From NCBI RefSeq assembly GCF_048771995.1, contig NC_133028.1, positions 811,001 to 875,000 on the forward strand: a DNA stretch of 64,000 nt, written 5' to 3'. Position 1 is the stretch's first letter, and the number at the start of each line of letters is the position of its first letter. The translations under genes were made by a program, and so were the position numbers. The notes below the pieces were generated by a model. The model was not told the DNA's origin, made no database searches, and saw only the letters and a program-made list of their open reading frames with translations. Source of the DNA: Taeniopygia guttata. Its lineage: Eukaryota > Chordata > Aves > Passeriformes > Estrildidae. Shown in pieces: positions 22,635 through 34,178 of this stretch.

Positions 22635-22760
22635 GGACACCCCCATACCTGTCACACCTGTGGGACCCCCGGGGACACCCCCATACCTGTCACACCTGTG
22701 GGACCCCCCATTGACACCCCCATACCTGTCACACCTGTGGGACCCCCATTGACATCCCTG
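22635..22760. repeat. 39-bp tandem repeat, 3 copies
   Basis: Units contain GACACCCCCATACCTGTCAC and ACCTGTGGGACCC. Confidence 0.85.
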
Positions 22761-22807
22761 TCCTCACCCACCGCCATGGAGCCACCAAACCCCGCTTGTT
22801 CCCTCGC

Positions 22808-23215
22808 TCCCAGTTCCTCCCAGTGCCCCCAAGTGCCTCCCAGTTCCTCCCAGTTCCTCCCAGCACCTCCCAGTGCCTCACAGTTCCTCCCAGTTCCTCT
22901 CAGTGCCTCCCAGTTCCTCCCAGTGCCTCCCAGTGCCTTCCAATTCCTCCCAGCGCCTCCCAGTGTCCCCCAGTGCCTCCCAGTGCCCCTCAGTGCCTCC
23001 CAGTTCCTCCCAATGCTCCCCAGCACCTCCCAGCGCCTCCCAGTTCCTCCCAGTTCCTCCCAGTGCCCTCAGCACCTCCCAGTGCGCCCCAGCACCTCCC
23101 AGTTCCTCCCAGTTCCTCCCAGTGCCTCCCAGTTCCTCCCAGTGCCTCCCAGTTCCTCCCAGTTCCTCCCAGCGCCTCCCAGTCCCCCCAGTCCCCCCAG
23201 TTCCCCCAGTTTCCC
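22808..23215. repeat. 10-bp CCCAGTKCCT minisatellite, about 40 copies
   Basis: Units CCCAGTTCCT, CCCAGTGCCT and CCCAGCACCT. It lies just beyond the EMX1 poly(A) signal. Confidence 0.93.
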
Positions 23216-23289
23216 CAGTGGCGGTCCCTCGGCCAGCTGCCCCCGCCCGCCGTGCCCCGCAGTCTCGGGGTGCGCTCCCAGCAGGATTT

Positions 23290-23765
23290 TCCTTTATTTC
23301 CACGCAGGACACTCACTACAGCCGCTGCCTCGGGAAGGGAACGCACACACACGGGCACGGCGAGAAAGAATAAATTAAAATAAACCATCATTAAAAAAAA
23401 ACCCAAACGATGAAACCAACGGAGAAAAGTGGCGGATGAGGAGGGTGTGAAGGGTGGGAAAGGAGAATAAAAAGGCAAAGGACAAGGTGGGAGCATGGAG
23501 CCCCGGCAGGACCGGCTCGGCTCCAGCGCCGAGGGGGACGCGCGGTCCCGGGGCCGCCCTGGCAGCTCCTCTCCCTCCTCGGCGGGGCCGGAGCGCCCCG
23601 AAAGCCCCTCCGAGGGACCCCCGGGCGGCGGGGGAGGGACGGGCTCGGCCCCGCGCCCCCAGAAGGCGGCGGGTCCCTATGGGCCGGGGGGTGCCGCCGC
23701 CCGGGGTGCCCCCTCCTGCCCCGGGCTCCTCTCCGTGCTGGCCGCTCCAGGAGCCGCGCCCCGCC
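23290..23765 (-). other. EMX1: EMX1 3' UTR with candidate poly(A) signal
   Basis: Reading on the minus strand from the EMX1 stop, the first AATAAA is at 23298-23293 (TTTATT on the plus strand), giving a 3' UTR of about 480 bases. The proximal part is very GC-rich and CpG-dense. Beyond the signal lies the CCCAGT minisatellite. Another TTTATT-type signal closer to the stop was not seen. Confidence 0.5.
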
Positions 23766-23933
23766 TTAGTCGTTGGAGGTGACATCGATGTCTTCCCCGC
23801 TCGACTGCTTGGTGGCCAGGCGCCATCGGTTGATGTGGTGCGAGCCCTTCTTCTTCTGCTCCGAGTCGGGGCCCTCCTCCTCCAGCTTCTGCCGTTTGTA
23901 TTTCGTCCGCCGGTTCTGGAACCACACCTTCAC
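23766..23933 (-). CDS. EMX1: EMX1 coding exon 3 (recognition helix and C terminus)
   Basis: Encodes residues 183-237, opening with [20 protein letters not shown], the third helix of the homeodomain with the invariant Trp48, Phe49, Asn51 and Arg53. The tail is conserved in the EMX family: a [17 protein letters not shown] basic block and the terminus EDIDVTSND before TAA at 23768-23766. The acceptor is TGCGCAG|GTG at 23934. The divergent base of the tail (SSGEDID) is typical of EMX1 rather than EMX2. A 19-25 bp GC-rich array begins only about 15 bases upstream of this acceptor, in intron 2. Confidence 0.96.
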   Translation of the reverse strand: MKVWFQNRRTKYKRQKLEEEGPDSEQKKKGSHHINRWRLATKQSSGEDIDVTSND

Positions 23934-23947
23934 CTGCGCACCGGAGA

Positions 23948-24368
23948 CAGCGGCTCAGGGCCCCGGGGACACACAGCGGCTCTGGGCCCCGGGGACAGCG
24001 GCTCAGGGCCCCGGGGACAGCGGCTCTGGGCCCCGGACACAGCGGCTCTGGGCCCCGGACACAGCGGCTCTGGGCCCCGGACACAGCGGCTCAGGGCCCC
24101 GGGCACAGCGGCTCAGGGCCCCGGAGACACACAGCGGCTCAGGGCCCCGGAGACACACAGCGGCTCAGGGCCCCGGAGACACACAGCGGCTCTGGGCCCC
24201 GGAGACAGCGGCTCTGGGCCCCGGGGACAGCGGCTCTGGGCCCCGGACACACACAGCGGCTCTGGGCCCCGGACACACACAGCGGCTCTGGGCCCCGGAC
24301 ACAGCGGCTCTGGGCCCCGGGGACACACAGCGGCTCTGGGCCCCGGGGACAGCGGCTCTGGGCCCCGC
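23948..24368. repeat. 19 to 25-bp CAGCGGCTCTGGGCCCCGG array in EMX1 intron 2
   Basis: About 20 units of CAGCGGCTCTGGGCCCCGG with ACACA spacers. It begins about 15 bases from the exon 3 acceptor, inside the probable branch-point region. Confidence 0.93.
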
Positions 24369-24427
24369 CGTGTCCGGGCACGGCCGCTGCTGCGGGGGTG
24401 GGGTTCCACGGAGAGCGGCCGGGCTGC

Positions 24428-25304
24428 CCCGTCACTGTCACTGTCACTGTCACTGTCACTGTCCCGTCCCTGTTCCTGTCCTTGTCCTTGTTCCTGTCCT
24501 TGTCCCTGTTCCTGTCCTTGTCCCTGTCACTGTCCTTGTCCCTGTTCCTGTCCCTGTCACTGTCACTGCCCTGTCCATGTTCCTATCCCTATTCCCATCC
24601 CTGTCCCTGCCCCTGTCACTGCCCCTGTCCTTGTGGCTGTCCCTGTCCCTGTTCCTATCCATGTCCATGCCCCTGTCCCTGTCCCTGTTCCTATCCCTAT
24701 CATCATCCGTGCCCCTGTCCCTGTCCCCATTCCTGTCCCTGTCCTGTCCCTGTCCCTGTCCTTGTCCCCGTCCCTGTCCCTGTCACTGTCACTGCTCCGT
24801 CCCTGTTCCTATCCATGTCACTGCCCTGTCCCTGTCACTGTCCTTGTCCCTGTCCCTGTCACTGTCACGTCCCCGTCACTTTCACTGCCCCGTCCCTGTC
24901 CCTGTTCCTGTCCTTGTTCCCGTCCCTGTCCCCGTCCCTGTCACTGTCCTTGTCACTGTCCCTGTCCCTGTTCCTATACATGTCCATGTCCCTGTCCCTG
25001 TCCTTGTCCCCATCCCTGTCCCTGTCCCTGCCCCGTCCCTGTTCCTATCCATGTCCATGGTCCTGGCACTGTCCCTGTCCCCATCCGTGTCCCTGCCCTT
25101 GTCCCTGATCCCGACCCTGTTCCTATCCCTGTTCTTGTCCCTGTTCCTGTCCCCATCCCTGTCTCTGTCCCCGCCCCGTCCCTGTCCCTGTCCCTGCCCT
25201 GTCCCTGTCCCCATCCCCATCTCTGTCCCTATCCCTGCCCTTGTCCCTGATCCTGAGCCTGTTCCTATCCCTGTCCCTGCCCTTGTCCCCGATCCTGTCC
25301 CTGT

Positions 25305-25343
<39 letters not shown>

Positions 25344-25350
25344 CCAGGAG
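24428..25350. repeat. 6-bp CTGTCC array in EMX1 intron 2
   Basis: About 920 bases of CTGTCC, CTGTCA and CTGTTC hexamers with interspersed CCTTGT, CCATCC and CCCCAT. It translates as dipeptide-like repeats in every frame, an artefact of the hexamer. Confidence 0.95.
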
Positions 25351-25554
25351 CGCTCCCACAGCCGCCCCGCCGTGCCTCAGTTTCCCAGGGCAGGGTGGGA
25401 CACGAGGACAGATGCGGCTGCTGCCACCTCGCAGCCCTGGAGGAACGCAGGGGGTGAGGGACGCTCGGTGACACCGGGACAGGGCACGGGGGTGAAGGAC
25501 GCTCGGTGACACCCAGGGACGGGACAGGGCACGGAGGGGTGCGGGATGGCACGG

Positions 25555-26140
25555 GCAGGGATGGGGGATGCAGGGATGCAGGGATGCAGGGATATAGGGA
25601 TGCAGGGATGCAGGGATGCAGGGATGCAGGGATGCAGGATGGGGGATGCAGGGATGCAGGGGTGCAGGGATGCAGGATGGGGGATGCAGGGATGCAGGAT
25701 GGGGGATGCCAGCAAGGCAGGATGCTGGTGGCAGTGGTGAGGGATGCAGGATGCTGCAGGAAGCACAGTGGATGGGGTAAGAGAGGTGGGATGCTGCAGG
25801 CAGGGTTATGGGGTATGGGATGCTGCAGGTGGGATGCAGGATGGGATGCAGGATGCTGCAAGTGGGATGCAGGATGGGATGCAGGATGCTGCAAGTGGGA
25901 TGCAGGATGGGATGCAGGATGCTGCAGGCAGGGTTATGGGATGCAGGATGCTGCAGGCAGGGTTATGGGATGCAGGATGCTGCAGGCAGGGTTATGGGAT
26001 GCAGGATGCTGCAGGTGGGATGCAGGTGGGATGCAGGATGCTGCAGGCAGGGTTATGGGATGCAGGATGCTGCAGCTAGGATGCAGGATGCTGCAGCTGG
26101 GATGCTGCAGGGAGCAGTGCTGGGTGCTGCAGGCAGGGCT
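25555..26140. repeat. GATGCAGG / GGATGCTGCAGG arrays
   Basis: First about 150 bases of 8-bp GGATGCAG, then longer 13 to 29-bp units with GGATGCTGCAGGCAGGG and TTATGGGATGCA. Confidence 0.93.
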
Positions 26141-26279
26141 GGGGGGTGAGGGATGGCACTGGGGTGGGATGAGAGATTGCAGCGGGGTGGGGGATGGCAC
26201 TGGGATGGGACACTGCAGGCAGCGGTGCAGGATGAAGATGCCCCGGTCAGGATGAGGATGCCCCAGGTGGGTATGGGTT

Positions 26280-26425
26280 AACATTCCCATTCCAGGCTGG
26301 CATTCCCATCCCAGGCCAGCATTCCCATCCCATACCAGCATTCCCATCCCAGATCAGCATTCCCATCCCAGATCAGCATTCCCATCCCATCCCAGCATTC
26401 CCATTCCAGATCAGCATTCCCGGGA
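26280..26425. repeat. 17-bp CATTCCCATCCCAGATCAG array
   Basis: About eight units, CATTCCCATCCCAGATCAG and variants. Confidence 0.85.
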
Positions 26426-26687
26426 GCCGCAGCCCGCCTGGGAGCCCCCTCACCTTGGGCTGTCCCGGCTCAGGAGCGGCTCCTCCTGCCCCATCTCCTT
26501 TCCTGCCTCTGGGCCATCCCCGGGCTGGCCCCTTCCATCAGAGCATTTTGAGAACTTTAATTAAAGCCCTGGGAGCAGGGGAGTTCCTTATCCCCGAACT
26601 GCGGCAGGGGAACCCAGGCAGAAAGGATTAAATTTGCCTGAGCGTGGCTGTGCCGGAGCGGGGTGGGAGAGCAGTGGCCCTGCCCAG

Positions 26688-27128
26688 CTTGGTTCGGCCC
26701 TGCCCGGCTCAGTTCGGCCCTGCCCGGCTCAGTTCGGCCCTGCCTGGCTCGGTTCGGCCCTGCTCGGCTCGGCCCTGCCTGGCTCGGTTCGGTCCGACTC
26801 AGTTCGGCCCTGCTCGGCTCTGCCCGGCTCGGCTCGGCCCTGCCCGGCTCGGCTCGGCCCTGCCTGGCTCGGTTCGGCCCTGCTCGGCTCGGCCCTGCCC
26901 GGCTCGGTTCGGCCCTGCTCGGCTCTGCCCAGCTCTGCCCAGCTCGGTTCAGCCCTGCCCAGCTCGGTTCGGCCCTGCCCAGCTCTGCCCAGCCCTGCCC
27001 GGCCCTGCCCTGCCCGGTTCGGCTCTGCCCGGCCCTTCCCGGCCCTTCCCAGCCCTTCCCGGCCCTGCCCGGCTCGGTTTGGCCCTGCCCGGCTCTGCCC
27101 GGCCCGGTTCAGCCCGGTTCGGCCGGCA
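26688..27128. repeat. 10-bp CTGCCCGGCTCGGTTCGGCC array in EMX1 intron 2
   Basis: About 440 bases of CTGCCCGGCT and CGGTTCGGCC units, very similar to the array at 38100-38835 upstream of EMX1. Confidence 0.93.
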
Positions 27129-27194
27129 TTCCTGCAGGCTGGGCTCCCCGGCCCTCCCGTGCCGCATCCCATGGTGGGAAGGGCGGGAGCAGCT

Positions 27195-27425
27195 CCCGGT
27201 GACATTGCCATCTCTGCCTGGGAACGCTGGCCCCAAGGTGACATTGCCATCTCTGCCCTGGCCCCAAGGTGACATTGCCATCTCTGCGCCAGCCCCAAGG
27301 TGACATTGCCATCTCTGTCCCTGAGAACGCCGGCCCCAAGGTGACATTGCCATCTCTGCCCCCATAACGCCAACCCCAAGGTGACATTGCCATCTCTGCC
27401 CTGGCCCCAAGGTGACATTGCCAGC
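27195..27425. repeat. AAGGTGACATTGCCATCTCT array
   Basis: About seven copies of AAGGTGACATTGCCATCTCT separated by variable GCCCCAGCCCC-type spacers of 8 to 20 bases. Confidence 0.9.
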
Positions 27426-27807
27426 GCCACAGTGGGGACAATTCAAATCCACAAGTCTGAGGGCGCCGGGGTGGGTCTGGGTGGGGACAGAGAGGGACCA
27501 GCCCTGGTGACACCGCCTGTGCTGGCTTGTCACCCAAAGTGCCACCACCCCCAGTGCCAGCACTGCTTCTCCACCTGTCCCTGCTGTCCCTGCAGGACCA
27601 GAACTTCTCTGCTTTGTTTTTGGGACAGTTCTCAAGGCAGGGGACAACTGCCAGCCTGGGGCTTCTCACGGGGCCGCTCTGCTCTATCTGGGCATCTTTC
27701 TCCTCCTGTGATTCCCAGGCATTTGCTCTGTTAATTATTAATTATTAATTATAGCCAGCACTGAGCCCCTGGCCGGGGCTGCTGTGTCCCTGCAGGGACA
27801 GCTCCAG

Positions 27808-28345
27808 GAGGGGACATTGGAATATCCAGGGGTTCCATAATCACCCCAAAGCTGAGAGGGGACAATGGGAAATCCAGGGGTTCCATAATCACCCCAAAGC
27901 TGAGAGGGGACAATGGGAAATCCAGGGGTTCCATAATCACCCCAAGGCTTTTAGGGGGACACTGGGATATCCAGGGGTTCCATAATCACCCCAAGGCTTT
28001 TAAGGGGACACTGGGATATCCAGGGGTTCCATAATCACCCCAAGGCTTTTAGGGGGACAATGGGATATCCAAGAGTTCCATAATCACCCCAAGGCTTTGA
28101 GGGGGACACTGGGATATCCATGGACTCCACAATCACCCCAAAGCTGAGAGGGGACACTGGGATATCCAAGGACTCCACAATCACCCCAAGGCTTTTAGGG
28201 GGACACTGGGATATCCAGGGGTTCCATAATCACCCCAAGGCTGAGAGGGGACACTGGGATATCCAGGGGTTCCATAATCACCCCAAAGCTTTTAGGGGGA
28301 CACTGGGATATCCAGGGACTCCAGAATCACCCCAAGACCAGGAGG
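27808..28345. repeat. About 49-bp minisatellite, about 11 copies
   Basis: Unit contains GGGATATCCAGGGGTTCCAT, AATCACCCCAAGGC and TTTTAGGGGGACACT. Confidence 0.93.
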
Positions 28346-28684
28346 GGACACCAGGACATTTGGAGACCCCATAACCAGCCCAAAGTTCCCTCTGCAGGAG
28401 CCAGGGAGAGGCCTCTGCTCTGGGAATGTGGATTTGAGATCCCAGGTGGGGTTTGCCCCGTGAGCTGTGGGGGTTGGAGGGGCTCTGCTGGGAATTCTGG
28501 GCTCTGTGGTGCCAGAGGAGTCCATGGGAGGGGAAGTGACCTGGTGCCACCAGCGCTGGGCAGGGCCAAGCCGTGCCCACCCCAACAGGGCACAGCACGT
28601 CCCATTCCCAGCACACATCTCAGATCCCAGTGTGGCACAAAATCCTGGAGTACCAGAGGGGCTGGGAACCTGCTGATCCCACAC

Positions 28685-29290
28685 AGTGCCTGGGATCCTA
28701 CTGATCCCAGTGCCCAGGATCCTGCTGATCCCAGAGCATCCCAGTGCCCGGGATCCTGCTGATCCCAGTGCCCGGGATCCTGCTGATCCCAGTGCCCGGG
28801 ATCCTGCTGATCCCACACAGTGCCCAGGATCCTGCTGATCCCACACAGTGCCCGGGATCCTGCTGATCCCACACAGTGCCCGGGATCCTGCTGATCCCAG
28901 TGCCCGGGATCCTGCTGATCCCACACAGTGCCCGGGATCCTGCTGATCCCACACAGTGCCCGGGATCCTGCTGATCCCACACAGTGCCTGGGATCCTGCT
29001 GATCCCACACAGTGCCCAGGATCCTGCTGATCCCAGTGACCAGGATCCTGCTGATCCCACACAGTGCCCCGGGATCCTGCTGATCCCACACAGTGCCCGG
29101 GATCCTGCTGATCCCACACAGTGCCCGGGATCCTGCTGATCCCACACAGTGCCCCGGATCCTGCTGATCCCACACAGTGCCCAGGATCCTGCTGATCCCA
29201 CACAGTGCCCGGGATCCTGCTGATCCCACACAGTGCCCAGGATCCTGCTGATCCCACACAGTACCCGGGATCCTGCTGATCCCAGTGCCA
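28685..29290. repeat. 28-bp and 18-bp GGGATCCTGCTGATCCC array
   Basis: About 23 units. Each contains GGGATCCTGCTGATCCC, a 6-bp inverted repeat with a 5-base loop, followed by CACACAGTGCCC or the shorter AGTGCCC. Confidence 0.95.
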
Positions 29291-31454
29291 CCACCCTGCC
29301 CAGAACCCCCCCCACACCCCACTCAGTGCCACCTGTGTCACAGCCCATGTCCCCATCACACTCAAACCCCCGATGGCTCCCCTGGGTCCCACCTTCCCCA
29401 GCCTGATCCCACTTTTGGAACACCCGAATTTCCCTCAGGGCCCTGAGCTGCATTTTGCTCCCTCAGTCCCTTTGATATTGCTCTTCCGGGCCTGCTGGTC
29501 TAATTTTACCCCTAATTAACGCAGCTCCTCATAGCACAGCGGCTGGGAAGGGGTTAAAGCCCTGCGCCATCCCCACCCCATATCCCAGAGCATTGCAGGA
29601 CCTGAATCCTTCTCACCTTCCCTTCGCTGCTCAGAGCTGGCACAGCCCAGAGGGAAAAAACTCCTTTTTCCAGGGGGAAAAGCAGCTGGGAAATAGGGTC
29701 AGGCACAGCCCTGAGCTGCAGCCCGGCTGGGAATTGTTAAATCCACGAAAAAATGGCAAACCCCCCCAAACTGTGGGTTTGGGTGTGGGGCCCCAGGTGA
29801 AAACACACCCGTGTCACACCAGGATGGATGGCATGGGTAAAGCGGGCTGGTTTTCCGTGGAAATTTGATTCCCCACAGGATTTATCACCGAATATTTAAT
29901 TAATAATAATAATAGAAGTAGTAATATCCTGGGTTTGGCACAGCCACCGGCCCCTGGCTGTCCCACTCCTCTAATTCCAATACCCGGGTGTCTCCCATCC
30001 CTCGGCACACTGGGATTATTTCCCTCCAGGGAATTCAAACAGATATTTCTTTTAAAAATGATTTTTCCAAAGCCACAGAACAGAAAGGAAAAACATTTCC
30101 CTGCTGCCCGAAGCCCCCGCAGCCGCCGTTCCCGATGGATCCGCGGGAAGGACGGAGCCTTTCCCAGCCCCGCCGCTGCCTCCCAAAATCCCGCAAACAC
30201 CACACGGCCAAACGGGCTGCAGCAGACAAAAATGAACATTTAAAATATCTCCGTGGCCTTTTCGCACTCTGAAATCTCCGCGGGGTTGGGGTTGGAGGCC
30301 GCTGTAAATGGAATTATTGCCTTTGGGCTCCAGGCAATGCTGGGGAAGGCCCGGGAATGGCCGAGCTCCCCTCGGGGCATCCCACCGCTGCCCTTTCCAC
30401 CCCGACAAGTTCCTGGCTGTTCTTTGACCTTTGGGTTTTGTCCTTTTTTCCCCTTTTTTCTCCATTCCAGCCCAGGAGCTGACGGGAGCAGCGGGAAGGG
30501 CCCCGAGCCGGTGTCGGCGCTGAGTCGGGGCAGCATCACCCCCGGAATTCCACCAGCCTGGGGGTTTGGGGTCTGTCCCTGCTCCCCCACATCCACAGCT
30601 GCTCCTTCCCGCTGTCCCCATGCCGGTGACATTTTCCTCCCAGGAACTCCCCGCGCCCAGGGACGCGTCTGGAGGTTTTGTTTGGCAGAGCCTGGCCAAG
30701 GATGAGCCAGGCGGGTACTGGGAACACCCACGGCTCCAGCTTATTTCCCAACTCAATTGAAGCTTAAAAATTCAATTAATTCAGCACACAGGCCCAACCA
30801 CCTCACCAGAATTTGGGGAAAACTTTCTCACTCCCTTCAGCTGCTGAATGAACATCCCAGGAAATAAAACTCCTTCTCCTGGAGCGTTTGGGAACAGCCG
30901 CTCGCGGAACACTGGGCTCGGGCACACAGAGATGCTCAGCCCCGACTCCCACATTTTCCCCAGCCCTGTGCACTTTTCCTTTCATCCTTGTGCTTTTCCT
31001 GGGTCTCCTTACATCTAAATTCCTGTGGATTCTGATCCCAGAAAGTCTCATCCAAAAGCAGCGCCCTTCGGTCTGCACGCCCATGCAGAATTCCGGGTGT
31101 TGGTGCACAGCCCCGGCGCCGCTCGGCTCAGCCACGCTTTTCCAGCTTTCCAGGGAAACCTTCAGGCTGCTGCTCCTTTCCGAGCAGGATTTTCCAAACC
31201 CCAAAATCCTCCCAGGGAAAAACCCCAAAGCAGCGAGAAACAACACCGGGAAGGCGCTCGGGGAGCCGGGACAAGGCCAGAGCCGCAGCCCCAAAGCTGC
31301 CACAGCTTCTGGAACACCCGAAAGCTGCCCCAAAAAACCCCAAACCCACCCCGAGGAGCCCGGAATGGCCACAGGATCTGGGGGTGCTGGGCAATCCCTG
31401 CTGGGGTTTCACACAGGAGCGCTGGGCGGGTCTGGTGCTGCTGCCAGGGCCCGG
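29291..31454. other. EMX1: EMX1 intron 2, the largest non-array part
   Basis: About 2.2 kb of mostly unique intronic sequence, with AT-rich patches at 29880-29930 and 30730-30850. It may hold intronic regulatory elements. No exon or RNA gene was found. Confidence 0.5.
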
Positions 31455-31940
31455 ACACGGTGGGACATGGTGGGACAGGGTAGGACAGGTGGGACACGGT
31501 GGGACATGATAAGACATGATGGGACACTGTGGGACAGGTGGGACACGGTGGGACAGGATGGGACACGATAGGACACGATGGGACATGATGGGACATGGTG
31601 GGACAGGATGGGATAGGGTGGGACACTATGAGACAGGTGGGATGGGGTGGGACAGGGTGGGACAGGGTGGGACACGATGGGTCAGGATGGGACACGATGG
31701 GACACGGTGGGACACAGTGGAACATGGTGGGACACGGTGGGACACGATGGGACATGATGGGACACGGTGGGACAGGGTGAGACAGGTGGGACAGGTGGGA
31801 TACGATGGGACACGGTGGGACACGGTGGGACATGATGGGACACTGTGGGACAGGGTGGGACAGGGTGGGACACGGTGCGACATGGTGGGACAGGGTGGGA
31901 CATAGTGGGACACGGTGGGACAAGTGGGCCACGATGGGTC
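31455..31940. repeat. GGTGGGACAC array abutting EMX1 exon 2
   Basis: About 48 units of 10 bases, TGGGACACGG and TGGGACATGA. It ends about 25 bases from the exon 2 splice donor. Confidence 0.93.
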
Positions 31941-31959
31941 AGGGGTCCGGGGGCAGTAC

Positions 31960-32144
31960 CTGTGTCTCGGAGAGGCTGAGGCTGCTGGCCAGCTGCTTGC
32001 GCTCGGCGCCCACCACGTAGTGGTTCTTCTCGAAGGCCCTCTCCAGGCGCAGCAGCTGCGATGGCGAGAAGGCCGTGCGGATGCGCTTGGGCTTGCGGGC
32101 GAAGGGGCCGTGCAGCAGGAGGCTCTCCTGGGACACCTCGCTCC
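31960..32144 (-). CDS. EMX1: EMX1 coding exon 2 (N-terminal two thirds of homeodomain)
   Basis: Encodes the rest of codon 121 through residue 182. It starts [20 protein letters not shown] and continues into the homeodomain (residues 139-198) with [18 protein letters not shown] and ends SLSLSETQ at the donor CAG|GTACTG. The acceptor is CCGCAG|GG at 32145. Homeodomain position 36 is Ser (residue 174), where I recall Gly in mammalian EMX1 and His in EMX2. The arm residue Arg5 and core Phe8, Leu16 and Phe20 are intact. A GGGACA-type array ends within about 30 bases of this donor, so repeat expansion is very close to a splice site. Confidence 0.96.
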
Positions 32145-32284
32145 CTGCGGGACAGCGGAGCTCAGCTCAGCCCGGCCCGGGGAGGGGAATCGCGGCGTTC
32201 GGGGAGGGTTCCCCCTCCGAAATCGCGGCGGTCGTGCCACGTTCTCCCCCTCGGAGCCTCTGAGCCCCGCGTGGGGTTGGACAC

Positions 32285-33340
32285 GGCGCCAAAGGGAGGG
32301 GAGGGAGAGGGAAAGAATGAGAGGGAGATGGGATGGATGGATGGATGGAGAGAGCGGCAGGAAAAGGAGGTGGGAGGCAGAGAAAAAAATGAGACAGGGA
32401 GAAAAAGAAATTATAAAATAGGAGGAAGACTGAGAAAGTGACAGGAAAAAATAGAGGAGAAAAACTGAGAAAGAAAAAAGTGGAGAGAAAACAGAAAGAA
32501 AGAAAGAGGGAAGGCGACAAGGAAAGAGAGGAATAAAGTGGGAAAGTAATTTTTAAAAGAGGGAAAGAAAGAGAAATCAATAATGAAGGAAAAGAAAGTG
32601 AAAGGAGATGGAAAGAAAGAGACAATAAGTGGGAAAACAAAAAAAAATAAAAAGGAAAGAAGCAAAGGATAACGAAGGAGAGCAGGAAAGGTGGGAAGCG
32701 AGCGAGCGAAACAAGGTCGGAAGAAACGAAAGCAAGAGAAGGAACGGAAAATTGAAGGTGGGGAGAGAAGGAAGGACCCAGGGACGGCTCGGGAGAGCGG
32801 CGGGCCGGGCTCGGGGGCTGCGGGGGACCCGGGGCCGAGGGGCCCGGGCCGGTGCCCCCGAGCGCCGCCGGCAGCGGCCGCGATCCCCGCGGAGCCCCGG
32901 GGACAAACGAGGGGTTGGTGCCGAGCAGATAAAACTAATCCGGGCTGCGGGACCCCCCGGCACCGCGGCGGGACAGAGGCGACGGCGGTGGAGGGGAAAC
33001 GGAGAGGCAAAAAAAAAAGAGAAAATAAAAACGGGAGGAAAAAAAAACGAGGGGAAAAAAAAGGTAAATAAAAAAGGAAAAGATGCAGCTAAAGAAAGAA
33101 AAAGAAAGAGGATAGGAAGGAACGGAGAGAAAGAAAATAAAGATACAAGAAATAGAGACAGAATCAGAAAATTAAGAGAAAGAAAGAAGGAACTAAAGAG
33201 AGAAAGAAAGAAAGAACGAAAGAAGCAAAACAAAAAAGTGAGGAAAAGAAAGAGAAGGAAAGAAAGAGAAGGAAAGAAAGAGAAGAAAGAAAGAGAAGAA
33301 AAAAATTAGGAGAAGAAAAGGAATCGAGAGAAAATCTACG
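32285..33340. repeat. Polypurine tracts in EMX1 intron 1
   Basis: Two long stretches, 32285-32780 and 33000-33340, are almost exclusively A and G on the plus strand (GAAAGAGAGG, AAAGAAAGAG). They flank a CpG-rich 220-base segment at 32780-33000. The EMX1 transcript strand is therefore polypyrimidine here. Confidence 0.9.
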
Positions 33341-33587
33341 GAACCAAACAACATCTCTCTGCGCAGCCGAGATCCGCCGCACCGAAATCCTTCCCCTCGT
33401 TCCCGGGAAGGAGAAAACCAAATTCCCGGCTCGGCTGCGCACGGCGGCGGCGGCGCCGGTCCCGTTCCCCGGAGCTCCGCGATGCTCGGCCGGGACTCTG
33501 CGGGGCTCTGCCCGGCCACGGCCACGGCCACGGCCCCGGGGCTGCGGGAGCGCTCCGGCCGCGGCTGAGCACGGCACCGGCACCGGG

Positions 33588-34008
33588 TGGTTAGAACCAC
33601 CGAGTGCTCGGAACCACCGGGTGCTCAGAACCACCGGGTGCTCAGAACCACCGGGTGCTCAGAACCACCGGGTGCTCGGAGGTACCGGGTGCTCAGAACC
33701 ACCGGGTGCTCACAACCACCGGGTGCTCGGAGGCACCGGGCGCTCAGAACCACCGAGTGCTCGGAGGCACCGGGTGCTCGGAACCACCGGGTGCTCAGAG
33801 CCACCGGGATTTGGAGGCACCGAGTGCTCAGAACCACCGAGTGCTCGGAGGCACCGGCTGCTCGGAACCACCGGGTGCTGAGAACCACCGGGTGTTTGGA
33901 GGCACCGGGTGCTCAGAACCACCGGGTGCTCGGAACCCCCGTGTGTTTGGAGGCACCGGGTGCTCGGAACCACCGGGTGCTCAGAACCACCGGGAGCTCG
34001 GAGGCACC
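33588..34008. repeat. 17-bp minisatellite in EMX1 intron 1, about 25 copies
   Basis: Unit AACCACCGGGTGCTCAG alternating with GGAGGCACCGGGTGCTC. Open in several frames on both strands because of composition only. Confidence 0.95.
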
Positions 34009-34178
34009 GGCCCCGCTGCGGAGCTCCCGGGGCCCCGGCCGTGCGTGCGGGCCCGGCAGCAACAGGTCGCGGCCGGCAGCCGGACCCCCGAGCCCCGGGA
34101 AGGAGCCCCGGGAAGGAGCCCCGCAGCCCCCGGGGCCGCCGGCAGCCCCCGGCCCGCGCCCCCCGCCGCCCCGCTCAC

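Noticed and set aside
24398-25509. 578 to 598-residue open frames rich in Pro, Val, Cys and Leu
   Set aside because: Produced by the CTGTCC hexamer in EMX1 intron 2; dipeptide-like periodicity in every frame.
32629-33309. 226-residue Lys/Glu-rich frame
   Set aside because: Polypurine tract in EMX1 intron 1; composition explains it.
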